From: Pedobacter planticolens
Lineage (GTDB): Bacteria; Bacteroidota; Bacteroidia; Sphingobacteriales; Sphingobacteriaceae
Direction: 5' to 3'
Assembly: GCF_014172375.1 (NCBI RefSeq)
Contig: NZ_WNXD01000002.1
Location: 558,001 to 622,000, forward strand
DNA length: 64,000 nt
Each line of letters opens with the position of its first letter. Position 1 is the first letter of the stretch. Both the position numbers and the translations under genes were made by a program. Shown here in pieces: positions 8,407 through 17,814 of this stretch. The notes below the pieces were generated by a model. The model did not search any database. It was given only the letters and a program-made list of their open reading frames with translations, and was not told the origin of the DNA.

Positions 8407-10266
8407 CTACCACCCCGTAGTTTGGGTAAGGGTATATCCTTTTTCTTTGTATTGTTGTATCTGAGTTAGCCCAACAGGTGATAGGTATGATTTGTCTGTA
8501 AATGCATTTCTATTTGTAGCATTTGTAATCATCCAAAATCCTATCATATTGGCAGCATTGCTACCATTCCATATTACTATTGTACCATCCATCTTTTTAA
8601 CTTTAACAACATTAATGTTAGCTGTTGTTAAATAAGTGGTTTTAAGCAATGGCGTATTATTAAGATCCACCCATGGCCCCAAGAAATAATCTGGATTAGT
8701 AGAGAAGTTCATGTAATTTAATTTCATCCATCGCTTGATATCCAACAATCGAAAGCCTTCATAAGCAAATTCCATCCTTCTTTCTCTGCGAATTTCCCAA
8801 ATTAAAGCTGGAACATCCGCATCACGAACAGGATCAACTGGATAAGCACCGAGTACAAGTTTTGGAGTTTTAGTCAAAGTTGGATATTTTGTGAGTGCCG
8901 CAGCTTCGATAGGGCGATTTCGAATAGCGTTGATCGATTTGTCTAAATCACCTTGGGTAACACCTGGCCCTCCTAAGTACTCTGCCAATACTGCTTTAGC
9001 TTCAATCCAATTTAATACCACTTCACCTAAACGCATTACTGGCGCATCATTTGTATTGGTGCTGCTGCCCCAAATTGCTGGATATGGGCCTTTTGCTCCT
9101 CCATAATATGAAATTGCATCTTTAGAAGCAAATTTATAGCCATATAATAAACTGGCAGAGGTAATCATTGCTGTATCAATAAATGTAGCTTCAAAACGTG
9201 GATCACGAGTTGCCACTAAATCATGCATCCTAAAGGTTTTAGCTGCTGCAATAGGAGTGTTTTGCCAAACATTACCATCATTCACAATAAATGCCTTGGC
9301 TAACACCAAGTTTGCATCCTGTGTATTTACTTCTGTTCCATTGCTATATGAACCAATACTATGAGTTATACCCAAAGCCCCGTCATAAGTTCTATACATC
9401 AACACTTCTTTATTGCTTGCTAAGCTTTCTGACGAAAACAATGCTTTAAAGTCACTTGTGAAACTATAGGCTGAATTCGCCATCACTATGTCCCCAGCCT
9501 CTACAGCAAATTCTAAGTATTTCTTAGCACGTGCAGCATCAAGGCCATGATAATGTTCATATGTGCCTTCGAACAACATAAATCTAGAAATGTAAGCAGC
9601 AGCTATATATCTATTTAAATTCTGTACTCCATCAGTGTTGCGCATGTTTGCTAACACGTATTTAAAGTCATCGTAAACCTTATCCATTACTAGGCCTCTA
9701 CTATCACGATCTTTGTATAATAATGGGAGCTCGGTATCTGATAATTCTTTATCGAAATAAGGCACATCACCAAATACACTCACTAAGCGACTATATTCAT
9801 ACCCTCTAAAGAACCGAGCTACTGCTGTCCAATGCTTATAAGCATCTGCTGAAATATTTGGTTTTGCTACAGTTTCAATTCTATTTAAGAAAATATTAGC
9901 TTTTCTTACCCATGAAAAATTCCAACTTGGACCAGCATAAGTTGTTAACCAAGCTTCAGTCTCTGAAGTTGTACCTCTAGATGAAGGAATACTACTTTCG
10001 AAACTGGTTTGTGCATTTCTGCTAGTTAAATCATCTGAAAATGTATACCCTCTTACTGGCGCATAATCTACACCAAATGCGGTATTATATCCATTAAAAT
10101 AATTTGTATAAAACCCATTCCCAAATAGCCTCAAATCATCCTCATTGCGCCAGAATTCACCATTTACGTAAGTGGTAAGAGGTGGGCGATCGAGAACGTC
10201 TTTATTGCAGGAGATAAATAAGATTGCTACCGCAGCTATTCTATATATGTATTTAAAATATTTCAT
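8407..10266 (-). CDS. SusD/RagB-family nutrient-binding outer-membrane lipoprotein
   Basis: This 619-residue SusD homologue has a lipoprotein signal with lipobox LFISC (Cys20), followed by NKDVLDRPPLTTYVNGEFWRNEDD. That is the standard SusD/RagB opening (SusD-like_3 N-domain) and unlike the SusD at 2714-4270. The C-terminal half contains MRLGEVVLNWIEAKAVLAE and the RagB hallmark IRRERRMEFAYEGFRLLDIKRW (about residues 510-530). It is somewhat longer than average. It starts 11 bases past the stop of its SusC partner, so the two form one transcript. It should bind the substrate at the cell surface and close over the SusC barrel. Substrate unknown; the locus context suggests amino sugars. Confidence 0.93.
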   Translation of the reverse strand: MKYFKYIYRIAAVAILFISCNKDVLDRPPLTTYVNGEFWRNEDDLRLFGNGFYTNYFNGYNTAFGVDYAPVRGYTFSDDLTSRNAQTSFESSIPSSRGTTSETEAWLTTYAGPSWNFSWVRKANIFLNRIETVAKPNISADAYKHWTAVARFFRGYEYSRLVSVFGDVPYFDKELSDTELPLLYKDRDSRGLVMDKVYDDFKYVLANMRNTDGVQNLNRYIAAAYISRFMLFEGTYEHYHGLDAARAKKYLEFAVEAGDIVMANSAYSFTSDFKALFSSESLASNKEVLMYRTYDGALGITHSIGSYSNGTEVNTQDANLVLAKAFIVNDGNVWQNTPIAAAKTFRMHDLVATRDPRFEATFIDTAMITSASLLYGYKFASKDAISYYGGAKGPYPAIWGSSTNTNDAPVMRLGEVVLNWIEAKAVLAEYLGGPGVTQGDLDKSINAIRNRPIEAAALTKYPTLTKTPKLVLGAYPVDPVRDADVPALIWEIRRERRMEFAYEGFRLLDIKRWMKLNYMNFSTNPDYFLGPWVDLNNTPLLKTTYLTTANINVVKVKKMDGTIVIWNGSNAANMIGFWMITNATNRNAFTDKSYLSPVGLTQIQQYKEKGYTLTQTTGW

Positions 10267-10277
10267 CGCTTTATTTT

Positions 10278-13200
10278 TTAAAAGTTTAATTGAACACCAA
10301 AAGACACGCTTTTAAAAGTTGGTATCCCTGTACCGGTACGACTTAAATTGTAAGTGTTGTTAAAAAATCCTACACCAGATATTGCTTCAGGGTCTATCGG
10401 CAAATCGCCAAGGTGATCCCAAGTAAGGATATTTTCTAGTGAAGTATATACTCTTAATGAGCTAATACCAACTTTTTTAACAAAACGTTGAGGTATTGTA
10501 TAACCAACTGTTAGGTTTTTAAGGCGCAAATATGCCATATTCAATAGATATCGATCTTGAATTTGCATATTGTTATTAACGTTACTTCCTGCATTATTAT
10601 AGGCCGCAGGATAGAATGCATCGGTATGCGTTGGCGTCCAATAGTTTTCAGAAATCGCTGCAGGTATTGCACCATCAGATGATTGATATCCAGGAATGGC
10701 AAGGAATCCATCTCCCCAAATTTCACGTTTACCTACCCCTTGGAAGAAGGCGCTAATATCAAAACCTTTGAAATCTGCTCCTAATCTAAAACCATATTCA
10801 TATTTTGGATTAGAGTTACCAATTACTTCTAAGTCTCCATGATCTGCCAATGTATTGGATCCATTACTAATCTCGCCATCGCCATTTACATCAATGAATT
10901 TAACATCACCAGGACCATAGCGGAAATTGGCTGATGTTTGTACGAATGGCTGATAAACTGGTTTAACTCCGTTTACAGTTTTCAATTTATACGCTTGTTT
11001 ACCTGCGGCAAGTTTACTTTCTGCAGCTGTTAACGTAATCAAGATCGGTTTTCCTGCGCCATCTAACTCAAAATCATCCATTTGATAAAGTCTATCTGTA
11101 CGATAACCCCAAATTTCGCCTATTTTTTTACCTACATAATTGCTGTTTACACCTGTAGCCGATCCATATGCAGTAATTATTGATTTTGAATTCGAGATGT
11201 TTGCTGTTAAATTAATCCCTAATCCATTTTCGAATTTATGGTTGTAATTAACCGATAGCTCAACACCTGTTGTTTTCAATGAGCCATAATTACTTAGTGG
11301 AGCACCTACACCAAAAGTTAATGGAATACCTTCTGCAGGTACAATTGCATTGTTCGTGTTTCTTTGGTAAACCTCGAATGTTGCATTTAAACTATTGTTT
11401 AAAAAGCCAACATCAACCCCTAAATTTTTTGTAACGATATCTTGCCACTTAATGAATGCAGAAACCGCAGTAGGAGTACTCGCATAATTTACGCGAGAGT
11501 TACCACCACCAATCCAAGTAGAAATTATTGGCGTTAACTGAGAGATATAAAGCCCAGAAGGAACGGTTTGATCACCAATAGAACCGTAAGACCCTCTAAA
11601 TTTCAATGAACTTAAAGCTGGTTTTGCCCAATCCATAAAACTTTCCTCACTAGCTACCCATCCAGCTGAGAAAGAAGGGAACCATCTATACCATAGGGCC
11701 ATAGGGAATTTTGATGAACCATCATACCGTAAGTTTGCCTCAAACAAGTACTTGTTTTTGTAAGCGTAATTAATACGGCCAAAGTAGCCCAATTGTGCTT
11801 CCTGAGACCTATCACCACCACCTGTTGTAGTACCTACACCAAACGCGAACTGTGGGTTATTAATATCTGTAAGATTAGTTATTTGGGTAAATTGCGATTC
11901 GATGTTAAGTGCCACCCTATTTAATCCCAAAATAAATTTGAAATCATGATTTTCCTTAAGCTTCAAATTATAGGTAGTGAATGCATTAATGGTATGTGAA
12001 TTATAATTCTCTGCTGATCTATAGAAGTTGTCTGGTGCTGCGCCTAATGCAGTATAAGTTTCGTAAGCAAGATCGTATGCAGCCATTGCATCAGGAGTAC
12101 CAGCAGCAACAACTTGACCTTCTGAATTTACATATACTTGGCTACCGCTTCCATCAAGTCTTAATTTGGGAGCAACCCAAGAATTTCTAGCGGTAAAACG
12201 CGTACCTGGACGCTTATTTATTGACTCTTGATTAGTGTATGTATAATCGAAATCAACTTTCCAGTTATTCATAATATTTACCGTACTCCCCAAATTAATG
12301 TTCATGTAATTCTGAAGAATGTTTGCAGTATTTGCCGCATTTCCTTCACTTGCTGGACTACGAATGGGATCTCCATTTTCATCATTACCAAATGGATAGA
12401 TGGAGGCCCAACGATACATATACAACCATGGATCAGCTCCAGTAGGGCCAGTTACATACGCATATTCTTTATTTCTGCGAGAATAGATAGAGCTACCGCG
12501 AACAGTAACATATTTATTAAGTTCGCTTGAAACTCTTAAAGAGGCATTGTAACGTGTAAATTGGTCTGATTTTGATGCCTTCATCATACCGGCTTGATCT
12601 AAGAAGGCCAATCCCAAGTTATAATTCGTTTTTCCTGTAGTACCGCCTACCGACAAATTATGCGTCATTGTAGGTGCCCATTCTTTTACCATCGATTCGT
12701 ATGGATCATAGGTTCTAATACCCATCTTGGTACCATTTTGAACATACCAATCTCTTCCGAAAACAGTTGGATCATCAGCACCAATCGTACTTCCATATTT
12801 CTCTTTCCAAGCGATAGCTTTGTTTAAGCTAGCTCTATCCACTCCGTAAAATGCGCCTTCCGGTGTAACTTTTCCTATTCGTTCTGCGGCATCAACAGTG
12901 TAAGTAAGTGCACTTATATCGCCCATCTTCAAGTCTTTCCATGGGTTTTGGTAAGAGAAATTATTGGTATAGCTAATTTGAGCCTTTTCAGTTCCCGACC
13001 CTTGTTTTGAAGTAATTAACACTACTCCAAATGCAGCTTTGGCACCGTAAATTGAAGCTGCTGCCGCATCTTTCAAAAGGGTAATCGAAGCAATATCACT
13101 TGGATTAACTAACTGGATACTTGGAATTTCCACATTATCCAACAAGATTAGCGGAGCTGATCCGCCTTGGAATGATCCGATCTGACCTCTAATTTTGATA

Positions 13201-13697
13201 ATTGGATCTGAACCAACTTCACCACTAGGGGTAATAATTGTTAATCCAGGAGCAGCACCTTGCAGCGCTCTACCCACATCAGCAATTGGCCTACTTTCCA
13301 AAGTCTTTTTAATATCGATTGTAGTAACAGCACCTGTTAAGTTACCCTTTCTTTGGGTACCATAACCTACTACTACTACCTCGTTCAAATTTTTGTTATC
13401 ACCAACTAACGCTGCGTTAATGGTAGTAGATTTACCAACCGTTTGCTCAATAGTGGTTCTTCCTAAATAAACAAACTGTAGTACATCTCCTTGTTTAGCC
13501 TTAATGGAATATGTTCCATCAGAATTAGTTTGGGTAGCAGTAGTACTTCCCTTAACTTTTATCGTGGCACCTGGAATTGGAAGCCCATCTTCTGAGGATG
13601 TGACTTTACCAGAAATCGACATTTCTTGCGCCATAATTTGGAAAGCAAACACAAATGTGGCCAAAAAAAGCATGAGTAATTCTTTTTTCATAATCAT
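10278..13697 (-). CDS. SusC/RagA-family TonB-linked outer-membrane transporter
   Basis: This 1139-residue SusC protein has a signal peptide (cleavage after IMAQ), a CarboxypepD_reg-like domain (about 25-110), the LNEVVVVGYG TonB-box-like segment, a plug with SPS-type DPIIKIRGQIGSFQGG and ASITLLKDAAAASIYGAKAAFGVV, and a long barrel ending SFGVQLNF. It works with the SusD directly downstream. Starts at 13697 (MIMKK) or 13691 (MKK) are both possible. The N-terminal 110 residues closely match the SusC at 4273-7362, and about 190 bases of upstream DNA are also conserved between the two. The barrel is longer, so the substrate probably differs. Confidence 0.95.
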   Translation of the reverse strand: MIMKKELLMLFLATFVFAFQIMAQEMSISGKVTSSEDGLPIPGATIKVKGSTTATQTNSDGTYSIKAKQGDVLQFVYLGRTTIEQTVGKSTTINAALVGDNKNLNEVVVVGYGTQRKGNLTGAVTTIDIKKTLESRPIADVGRALQGAAPGLTIITPSGEVGSDPIIKIRGQIGSFQGGSAPLILLDNVEIPSIQLVNPSDIASITLLKDAAAASIYGAKAAFGVVLITSKQGSGTEKAQISYTNNFSYQNPWKDLKMGDISALTYTVDAAERIGKVTPEGAFYGVDRASLNKAIAWKEKYGSTIGADDPTVFGRDWYVQNGTKMGIRTYDPYESMVKEWAPTMTHNLSVGGTTGKTNYNLGLAFLDQAGMMKASKSDQFTRYNASLRVSSELNKYVTVRGSSIYSRRNKEYAYVTGPTGADPWLYMYRWASIYPFGNDENGDPIRSPASEGNAANTANILQNYMNINLGSTVNIMNNWKVDFDYTYTNQESINKRPGTRFTARNSWVAPKLRLDGSGSQVYVNSEGQVVAAGTPDAMAAYDLAYETYTALGAAPDNFYRSAENYNSHTINAFTTYNLKLKENHDFKFILGLNRVALNIESQFTQITNLTDINNPQFAFGVGTTTGGGDRSQEAQLGYFGRINYAYKNKYLFEANLRYDGSSKFPMALWYRWFPSFSAGWVASEESFMDWAKPALSSLKFRGSYGSIGDQTVPSGLYISQLTPIISTWIGGGNSRVNYASTPTAVSAFIKWQDIVTKNLGVDVGFLNNSLNATFEVYQRNTNNAIVPAEGIPLTFGVGAPLSNYGSLKTTGVELSVNYNHKFENGLGINLTANISNSKSIITAYGSATGVNSNYVGKKIGEIWGYRTDRLYQMDDFELDGAGKPILITLTAAESKLAAGKQAYKLKTVNGVKPVYQPFVQTSANFRYGPGDVKFIDVNGDGEISNGSNTLADHGDLEVIGNSNPKYEYGFRLGADFKGFDISAFFQGVGKREIWGDGFLAIPGYQSSDGAIPAAISENYWTPTHTDAFYPAAYNNAGSNVNNNMQIQDRYLLNMAYLRLKNLTVGYTIPQRFVKKVGISSLRVYTSLENILTWDHLGDLPIDPEAISGVGFFNNTYNLSRTGTGIPTFKSVSFGVQLNF

Positions 13698-13753
13698 AAA
13701 TTTGGTTAGTGATTAAGTTCTATTTTTTGTTGATTATTAACATTTGTTAAAAA

Positions 13754-13765
13754 CGCATTAATGCG
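13754..13765. promoter_or_regulatory. Perfect palindrome CGCATTAATGCG upstream of SusC (putative operator)
   Basis: A 12-bp perfect palindrome lies 57 bases upstream of the second SusC start. The first SusC gene has the same element with one mismatch at the same distance. Flanking sequence is also conserved (for example ATTTACTTA and ACATTTAT on the minus strand). It immediately follows a weak -7-like GATTTG, so it likely overlaps the transcription start, as expected of a repressor site. Confidence 0.55.
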
Positions 13766-13858
13766 CAAATCAGCAACTGATAAGTAAATATCATAAATGT
13801 TTTTTACTTAAAAAATAAATAAAGCAACTATTTTGATACAATTCTCAAAGCAATAGCC

Positions 13859-13881
13859 GCATAAAAATGCACAAAAACGCA
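13859..13881. promoter_or_regulatory. Three GCA triplets with 10-bp phasing, second copy
   Basis: GCATAAAAAT, GCACAAAAAC and GCA begin at 13859, 13869 and 13879. Base identity with the copy at 7522 is mainly in the GCA triplets and the A-tracts. The spacing and the distance to the SusC start (162 versus 160) are preserved, which argues for protein binding rather than chance. Confidence 0.5.
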
Positions 13882-14251
13882 TAATACTTGAGCTTTTATG
13901 CCCGTTATATTCCGAAAAGTTTTAAGCATTAACAATGGCTGCTATAATTTTTTGTACATAATTGCACCTGTATCGAATCAATTTGAATATTACGACAGTA
14001 TCGGTCGGTTTAGCACTAACCAAAATGAAGTATTATAAATTTCGATAGCAGGAAACACCTATTTATAGACATGCGATTAAATAGAAAAGCCATCCTTAAT
14101 GAGAATGGATTTAGCCGCATTAGTTCCGGTGGATACAGACATCCTTCGATAGAAAAATGGGTTAACAATTCTCTAATTCATCTATCTTATTTCAACATTT
14201 CTTAACCTTGTTTAACGATGCAAACAAACAGGGATAAGTGTAGGTCATATT

Positions 14252-14317
14252 CATAGTAAGTCCGCAGTTAGTCCGCGTATAGTCCGCATTATTTTTCAAA
14301 AAGGCGGACTTACTATG
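14252..14317. repeat. 11-bp phased AGTCCGC repeats inside a 14-bp inverted repeat
   Basis: CATAGTAAGTCCGC (14252-14265) is the exact reverse complement of GCGGACTTACTATG (14304-14317). Between them AGTCCGC recurs, so that copies start at 14259, 14270 and 14281, exactly 11 bp apart. The right arm could pair with any of the three copies. A further GGACTTACT follows at 14317-14325. Nature unknown: possibly a small mobile or recombination site, a structured RNA, or a protein-binding array. Confidence 0.6.
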
Positions 14318-14602
14318 GACTTACTTTGGTGTTACTATTACCTTAACCCGAAGTAGGTTTAATAGTGTTCTCTTTTTGCAAAGGATGTGGGTGTTATATT
14401 AAAGTTGTAGGAGTAAAAAAATTTTCGTGAAATATAAGCCTCAAACATTAATCTTTCCGTTTATAGCTTCTAAATGTGATTCTTTACTATTGTTGTTTAT
14501 TACAGGGAAAATTGCGTTTAAATATCAACCGTTTGATTATAGCACTAAAGCTCTTTTATAAAAATACTTGTAATAAAAGTAAACTTCCTTTATTAAAAAT
14601 TG

Positions 14603-14614
14603 CGCATTAACTGC
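14603..14614. promoter_or_regulatory. CGCATTAA half-site upstream of the NagB-like gene
   Basis: CGCATTAACTGC shares its first eight bases with the CGCATTAATGCG palindrome of the SusC upstream regions. It lies 40-51 bases ahead of the ATG and is followed by a -7-like TATATTTA (14615-14622). This would place the NagB-like gene in the same regulon, but a single degenerate half-site is weak evidence. Confidence 0.3.
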
Positions 14615-14653
14615 TATATTTACTGCTCCGTTCACTAAACAACAACAGAATTA

Positions 14654-16573
14654 ATGGCAAGATTAAATCTTTTAGAAGAAACGAGGTTCGAAAAACTCCC
14701 TGTTACCGTCTTTAAAAACCCTAAAGAAGCTTCTATCAATGTTGCGCATAGAATTGCGAACATCATAAAAGACAAACAAAAAAACAACTTAAATGCAGTG
14801 CTAGGCTTAGCAACTGGTGCAACTCCCATCGCAGTTTATGCAGAATTAGTGCGTTTACACAAAGAAGAAGGCTTAAGCTTTAAAAATGTGATCACGTTTA
14901 ATTTGGATGAATATTATCCAATGCAACCAACTGCTGCTCAGAGCTATGTTTCATTTATGAATGAGCATTTGTTTGATCATATAGACATTGATAAAAACAA
15001 TATTCATATTCCAGATGGCACGCTTAAATTGGAAGAAATTCCTGCTTTTTGTTTAGCGTACGAACGCAAAATTGGTGATGTAGGTGGTCTAGATATGCAA
15101 ATATTAGGTATTGGACGTACGGGTCACATTGGTTTTAATGAACCAGGATCTGCACCTAACTCTGGTACACGTTTAGTTACTTTAGATGATTTGACCCGTA
15201 GAGATGCGGCCCGTGATTTTGGCGGTAAATCTTTCGTACCTACAAAGGCAATTACAATGGGAATTGGCACCATTTTTAAAGCACGAGAAATTGTGTTAAT
15301 GGCATGGAACCGTAAAAAATCTCCTATTATAAAAAAGGCTGTTGAAGGAGAAATGTCGAGTGAAGTACCTGCTACTTACTTACAACTTTCTGATAATGTA
15401 GAATTTGTGTTAGATGAGGATGCAGCTTCTATGTTAACCCGATTTGACACACCTTGGTTGGTAAAAGATTGTGTTTGGACTGATCAATTGACTAGAAAAG
15501 CGGTAATTTGGTTAGCTAATACGTTGCACAAACCTATATTAAAATTAACAGAAGACGATTTTAATAACAACGGTATGGCACAACTAGCCTTAGAAAAAGG
15601 ACCTGTTTACAATATTAATATCCATATTTTTAATAAATTACAACATACAATTACTGGCTGGCCAGGTGGCAAACCTAATGCAGATGATAGCCAAAGGCCT
15701 GAAAGAGCTGAACCTGCTAAAAAACGTGTTGTTATATTTTCTCCTCACCCAGATGATGATGTAATTTCTATGGGCGGAACGTTTATTCGTTTGGTTGATC
15801 AAAAACACGATGTACACGTGGCTTATCAAACTTCGGGTAATACTGCTGTTTGGGATGATGATGCATTACGTTTTGTAGAGTTTAACAATGATTTTTCTGA
15901 GAAAATGGGTATCGCTCATCCAGAAATGAAAAACATGTACACCAAAATGCGTCAGTTTATTGAGCAGAAAAAACCAAACCAAATAGATACTCCAGAAATA
16001 CAAACCGTTAAAGGTTTAATTAGAAAAGGAGAAGCTATTGCTGGTGCTCGCTATTGCGGATTAGAAGATGATCACATCCATTTTATGGCTTTGCCTTTTT
16101 ATGAAAGTGGTAAAAATCAAAAAAACCCAGTAACTGAAGCTGATGTTTTGTTAACAATGGAATTACTTCAAAAAATTAAACCTGAGCAAGTTTTTGCCGC
16201 TGGCGATTTTGAAGATCCACATGGCACACACATTGTTTGTTTCAATATTATTTTAGAAGCATTAAGAAGATTACAAAAAACAGAAAGCTGGGTAAAAGAT
16301 TGCTGGTTATGGATGTATCGTGGTGCGTGGTTAGAGTTTGAAACTCACGAAATCGAAATGTCTGTTCCACTTAGTCCGCAAGAAGTTGAACGTAAAAAGT
16401 TTGCTATCTTCAAACACCAATCTCAAAAAGATAGAGCTGTTTTTCCAGGTGATGATGCTAGAGAATTCTGGCAAAGAGCTGAGGATAGGAACAGAGAAAC
16501 CGCAAAAGCTTACGATAATTTAGGTTTAGCCGATTACGAAGCCATGGAAGCTTTTGTTCGTTATAAGTTCTAG
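14654..16573 (+). CDS. nagB: NagB-like (glucosamine-6-phosphate deaminase-like) / PIG-L deacetylase fusion
   Basis: This 639-residue two-domain protein is of a type common in Bacteroidetes. Residues about 15-270 are NagB-like, with LGLATGATP, FNLDEYYP (Asp85, the enolisation base) and GIGRTGHIGFNEPGS (His158, Glu163). In E. coli NagB the segment reads N-D-G-H; here it is R-T-G-H, so the ring-opening Asp141 equivalent is Thr156. Residues about 355-600 are a PIG-L/LmbE domain with the zinc motif SPHPDDD (His365, Asp368) and EDPHGTH (His523, His526). The pair suggests linked N-deacetylation and deamination of an amino sugar, but the missing Asp makes the deaminase activity uncertain. It is followed by a strong terminator and then nagX. 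Confidence 0.9.
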   Translation: MARLNLLEETRFEKLPVTVFKNPKEASINVAHRIANIIKDKQKNNLNAVLGLATGATPIAVYAELVRLHKEEGLSFKNVITFNLDEYYPMQPTAAQSYVSFMNEHLFDHIDIDKNNIHIPDGTLKLEEIPAFCLAYERKIGDVGGLDMQILGIGRTGHIGFNEPGSAPNSGTRLVTLDDLTRRDAARDFGGKSFVPTKAITMGIGTIFKAREIVLMAWNRKKSPIIKKAVEGEMSSEVPATYLQLSDNVEFVLDEDAASMLTRFDTPWLVKDCVWTDQLTRKAVIWLANTLHKPILKLTEDDFNNNGMAQLALEKGPVYNINIHIFNKLQHTITGWPGGKPNADDSQRPERAEPAKKRVVIFSPHPDDDVISMGGTFIRLVDQKHDVHVAYQTSGNTAVWDDDALRFVEFNNDFSEKMGIAHPEMKNMYTKMRQFIEQKKPNQIDTPEIQTVKGLIRKGEAIAGARYCGLEDDHIHFMALPFYESGKNQKNPVTEADVLLTMELLQKIKPEQVFAAGDFEDPHGTHIVCFNIILEALRRLQKTESWVKDCWLWMYRGAWLEFETHEIEMSVPLSPQEVERKKFAIFKHQSQKDRAVFPGDDAREFWQRAEDRNRETAKAYDNLGLADYEAMEAFVRYKF

Positions 16574-16607
16574 TTACCTTTCTTGCTTTCATTTTTATGA
16601 ATGATTT

Positions 16608-16648
16608 AAAATTATCTTCTATATATTAGTCTTATAGAAGATAATTTT
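16608..16648 (+). terminator. Hairpin between the NagB-like gene and nagX
   Basis: A perfect 16-bp inverted repeat, AAAATTATCTTCTATA / TATAGAAGATAATTTT, has a 9-base loop and ends 11 bases before the nagX start. It is probably a terminator or a read-through attenuating hairpin, because nagX has no room for its own promoter downstream of it. Confidence 0.75.
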
Positions 16649-16659
16649 AACTTAAAGAA

Positions 16660-17808
16660 ATGGAACTTAAACCTCAGCGACTATTATCATTAGACTTTTT
16701 TCGCGGTCTAACAGTCGCCACAATGATTTTAGTTAACAATCCAGGCAGTTGGAGCCACATTTATGCTCCACTTGAACACGCCGAATGGAACGGCTGCACG
16801 CCTACCGACCTTGTATTTCCTTTCTTTTTATTTATAGTTGGTGTTTCTATTGCGTATGCAATGGGCAGTAAAAAAGCAGACCCAAAAAGCCATCAAAAAA
16901 CAATCTTAAAAGCATTAAAAAGAGGTTTAATTTTATTTGGATTAGGTCTTTTCCTGTCCATTTTCCCTAGAAATTTTCAAGACTTTAATTTCATAGAATC
17001 GATTAAACATGTTCGTATTCCCGGCGTTTTACAACGAATTGGAGTTGTGTTTTTTATCTGTTCTGTGATATTCTTAAAATCATCCGAAAAAAATATTTTC
17101 AGAACCATTATTATTATCCTTTTAGCCTATTGGGCATTAATGATGTTTTTACCCGTACCTGGGGTTGGCTATGCAAATCTCGAAAAGGAAACCAATTTAG
17201 GCGCATGGCTCGATAGAACTATTTTAGGCGAAGCTCATTTATGGAAATCTTCTATCACTTGGGATCCCGAAGGGATTTTGAGCACTTTACCAGCTATTGC
17301 AACTGGTTTATTTGGAGTTTTGGTTGGCGTTTATTTAAAACGTAAAGATGTTGAACCAGCTTCGAAAATTGCATGGTTATTTTCTGTCGGATGTATGTGT
17401 GTAATTGCAGGTCTTTTATGGGATTTAGAATTTCCAATAAATAAATCATTATGGACAAGTTCTTATGTGCTTTATACTGGCGGTTTGGCTACTATAGTTT
17501 TGGCGCTTTCGTATTGGATAATTGATGTGCATAACTATAATCGTTTTACAAAACCTTTTGTAGTGTACGGAGTAAATGCAATTACCGTATTTTTTGTGTC
17601 GGGATTAACGCCACGCTTACTAAACATGATTAAAATTAAACAGCCAAATGGCGATGAAATTGGTTCATTAACTTATTTTAATCAAACCTTTTTTACACCT
17701 CATTTTTCTCCAATAAATGCATCATTGGCTTACGCGATATTTGTGATACTTTTCTTTTATGTGATACTTTGGATCATGTACAAGAAGAATGTCATTATTA
17801 AGGTTTAA
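16660..17808 (+). CDS. nagX: NagX-like / HGSNAT-family transmembrane protein
   Basis: This 382-residue polytopic inner-membrane protein starts with RLLSLDFFRGLTVATMILVNNPGSW and continues to AEWNGCTPTDLVFPFFLFIVGVSIAYA. That is the signature of the heparan-alpha-glucosaminide N-acetyltransferase (HGSNAT/YeiB-like, DUF5009) family. About ten hydrophobic segments run to the C-terminus. In proteobacterial GlcNAc catabolic regulons the homologue is called NagX. The proposed roles are transmembrane acetyl transfer to, or transport of, glucosamine-containing sugars. It sits between the NagB-like fusion and a DUF1835 gene on the same strand (6-base gap to the latter), which supports an amino-sugar role. 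The direct biochemical function is not established. Confidence 0.85.
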   Translation: MELKPQRLLSLDFFRGLTVATMILVNNPGSWSHIYAPLEHAEWNGCTPTDLVFPFFLFIVGVSIAYAMGSKKADPKSHQKTILKALKRGLILFGLGLFLSIFPRNFQDFNFIESIKHVRIPGVLQRIGVVFFICSVIFLKSSEKNIFRTIIIILLAYWALMMFLPVPGVGYANLEKETNLGAWLDRTILGEAHLWKSSITWDPEGILSTLPAIATGLFGVLVGVYLKRKDVEPASKIAWLFSVGCMCVIAGLLWDLEFPINKSLWTSSYVLYTGGLATIVLALSYWIIDVHNYNRFTKPFVVYGVNAITVFFVSGLTPRLLNMIKIKQPNGDEIGSLTYFNQTFFTPHFSPINASLAYAIFVILFFYVILWIMYKKNVIIKV

Positions 17809-17814
17809 ACTAGT

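Larger units (their letters stand above)
13887..14653. other. Gene-free stretch between SusC and the NagB-like gene
   Basis: No convincing gene was found in roughly 770 bases. A 45-codon frame at 14071-14205 is open, but the product is not recognisable. The stretch does contain the phased AGTCCGC repeats with a long inverted repeat (14252-14317) and, near its right end, a CGCATTAA motif ahead of the NagB-like gene. The rest looks AT-rich and unstructured. It is unusually long for this otherwise compact window. Confidence 0.6.

Noticed and set aside
14071-14205. 45-codon ORF in the gene-free stretch (starts MRLNRKAILNENGF)
   Set aside because: No recognisable family, no upstream signal, and such a length is expected by chance in 770 bases. 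It is mentioned in the description of the stretch.
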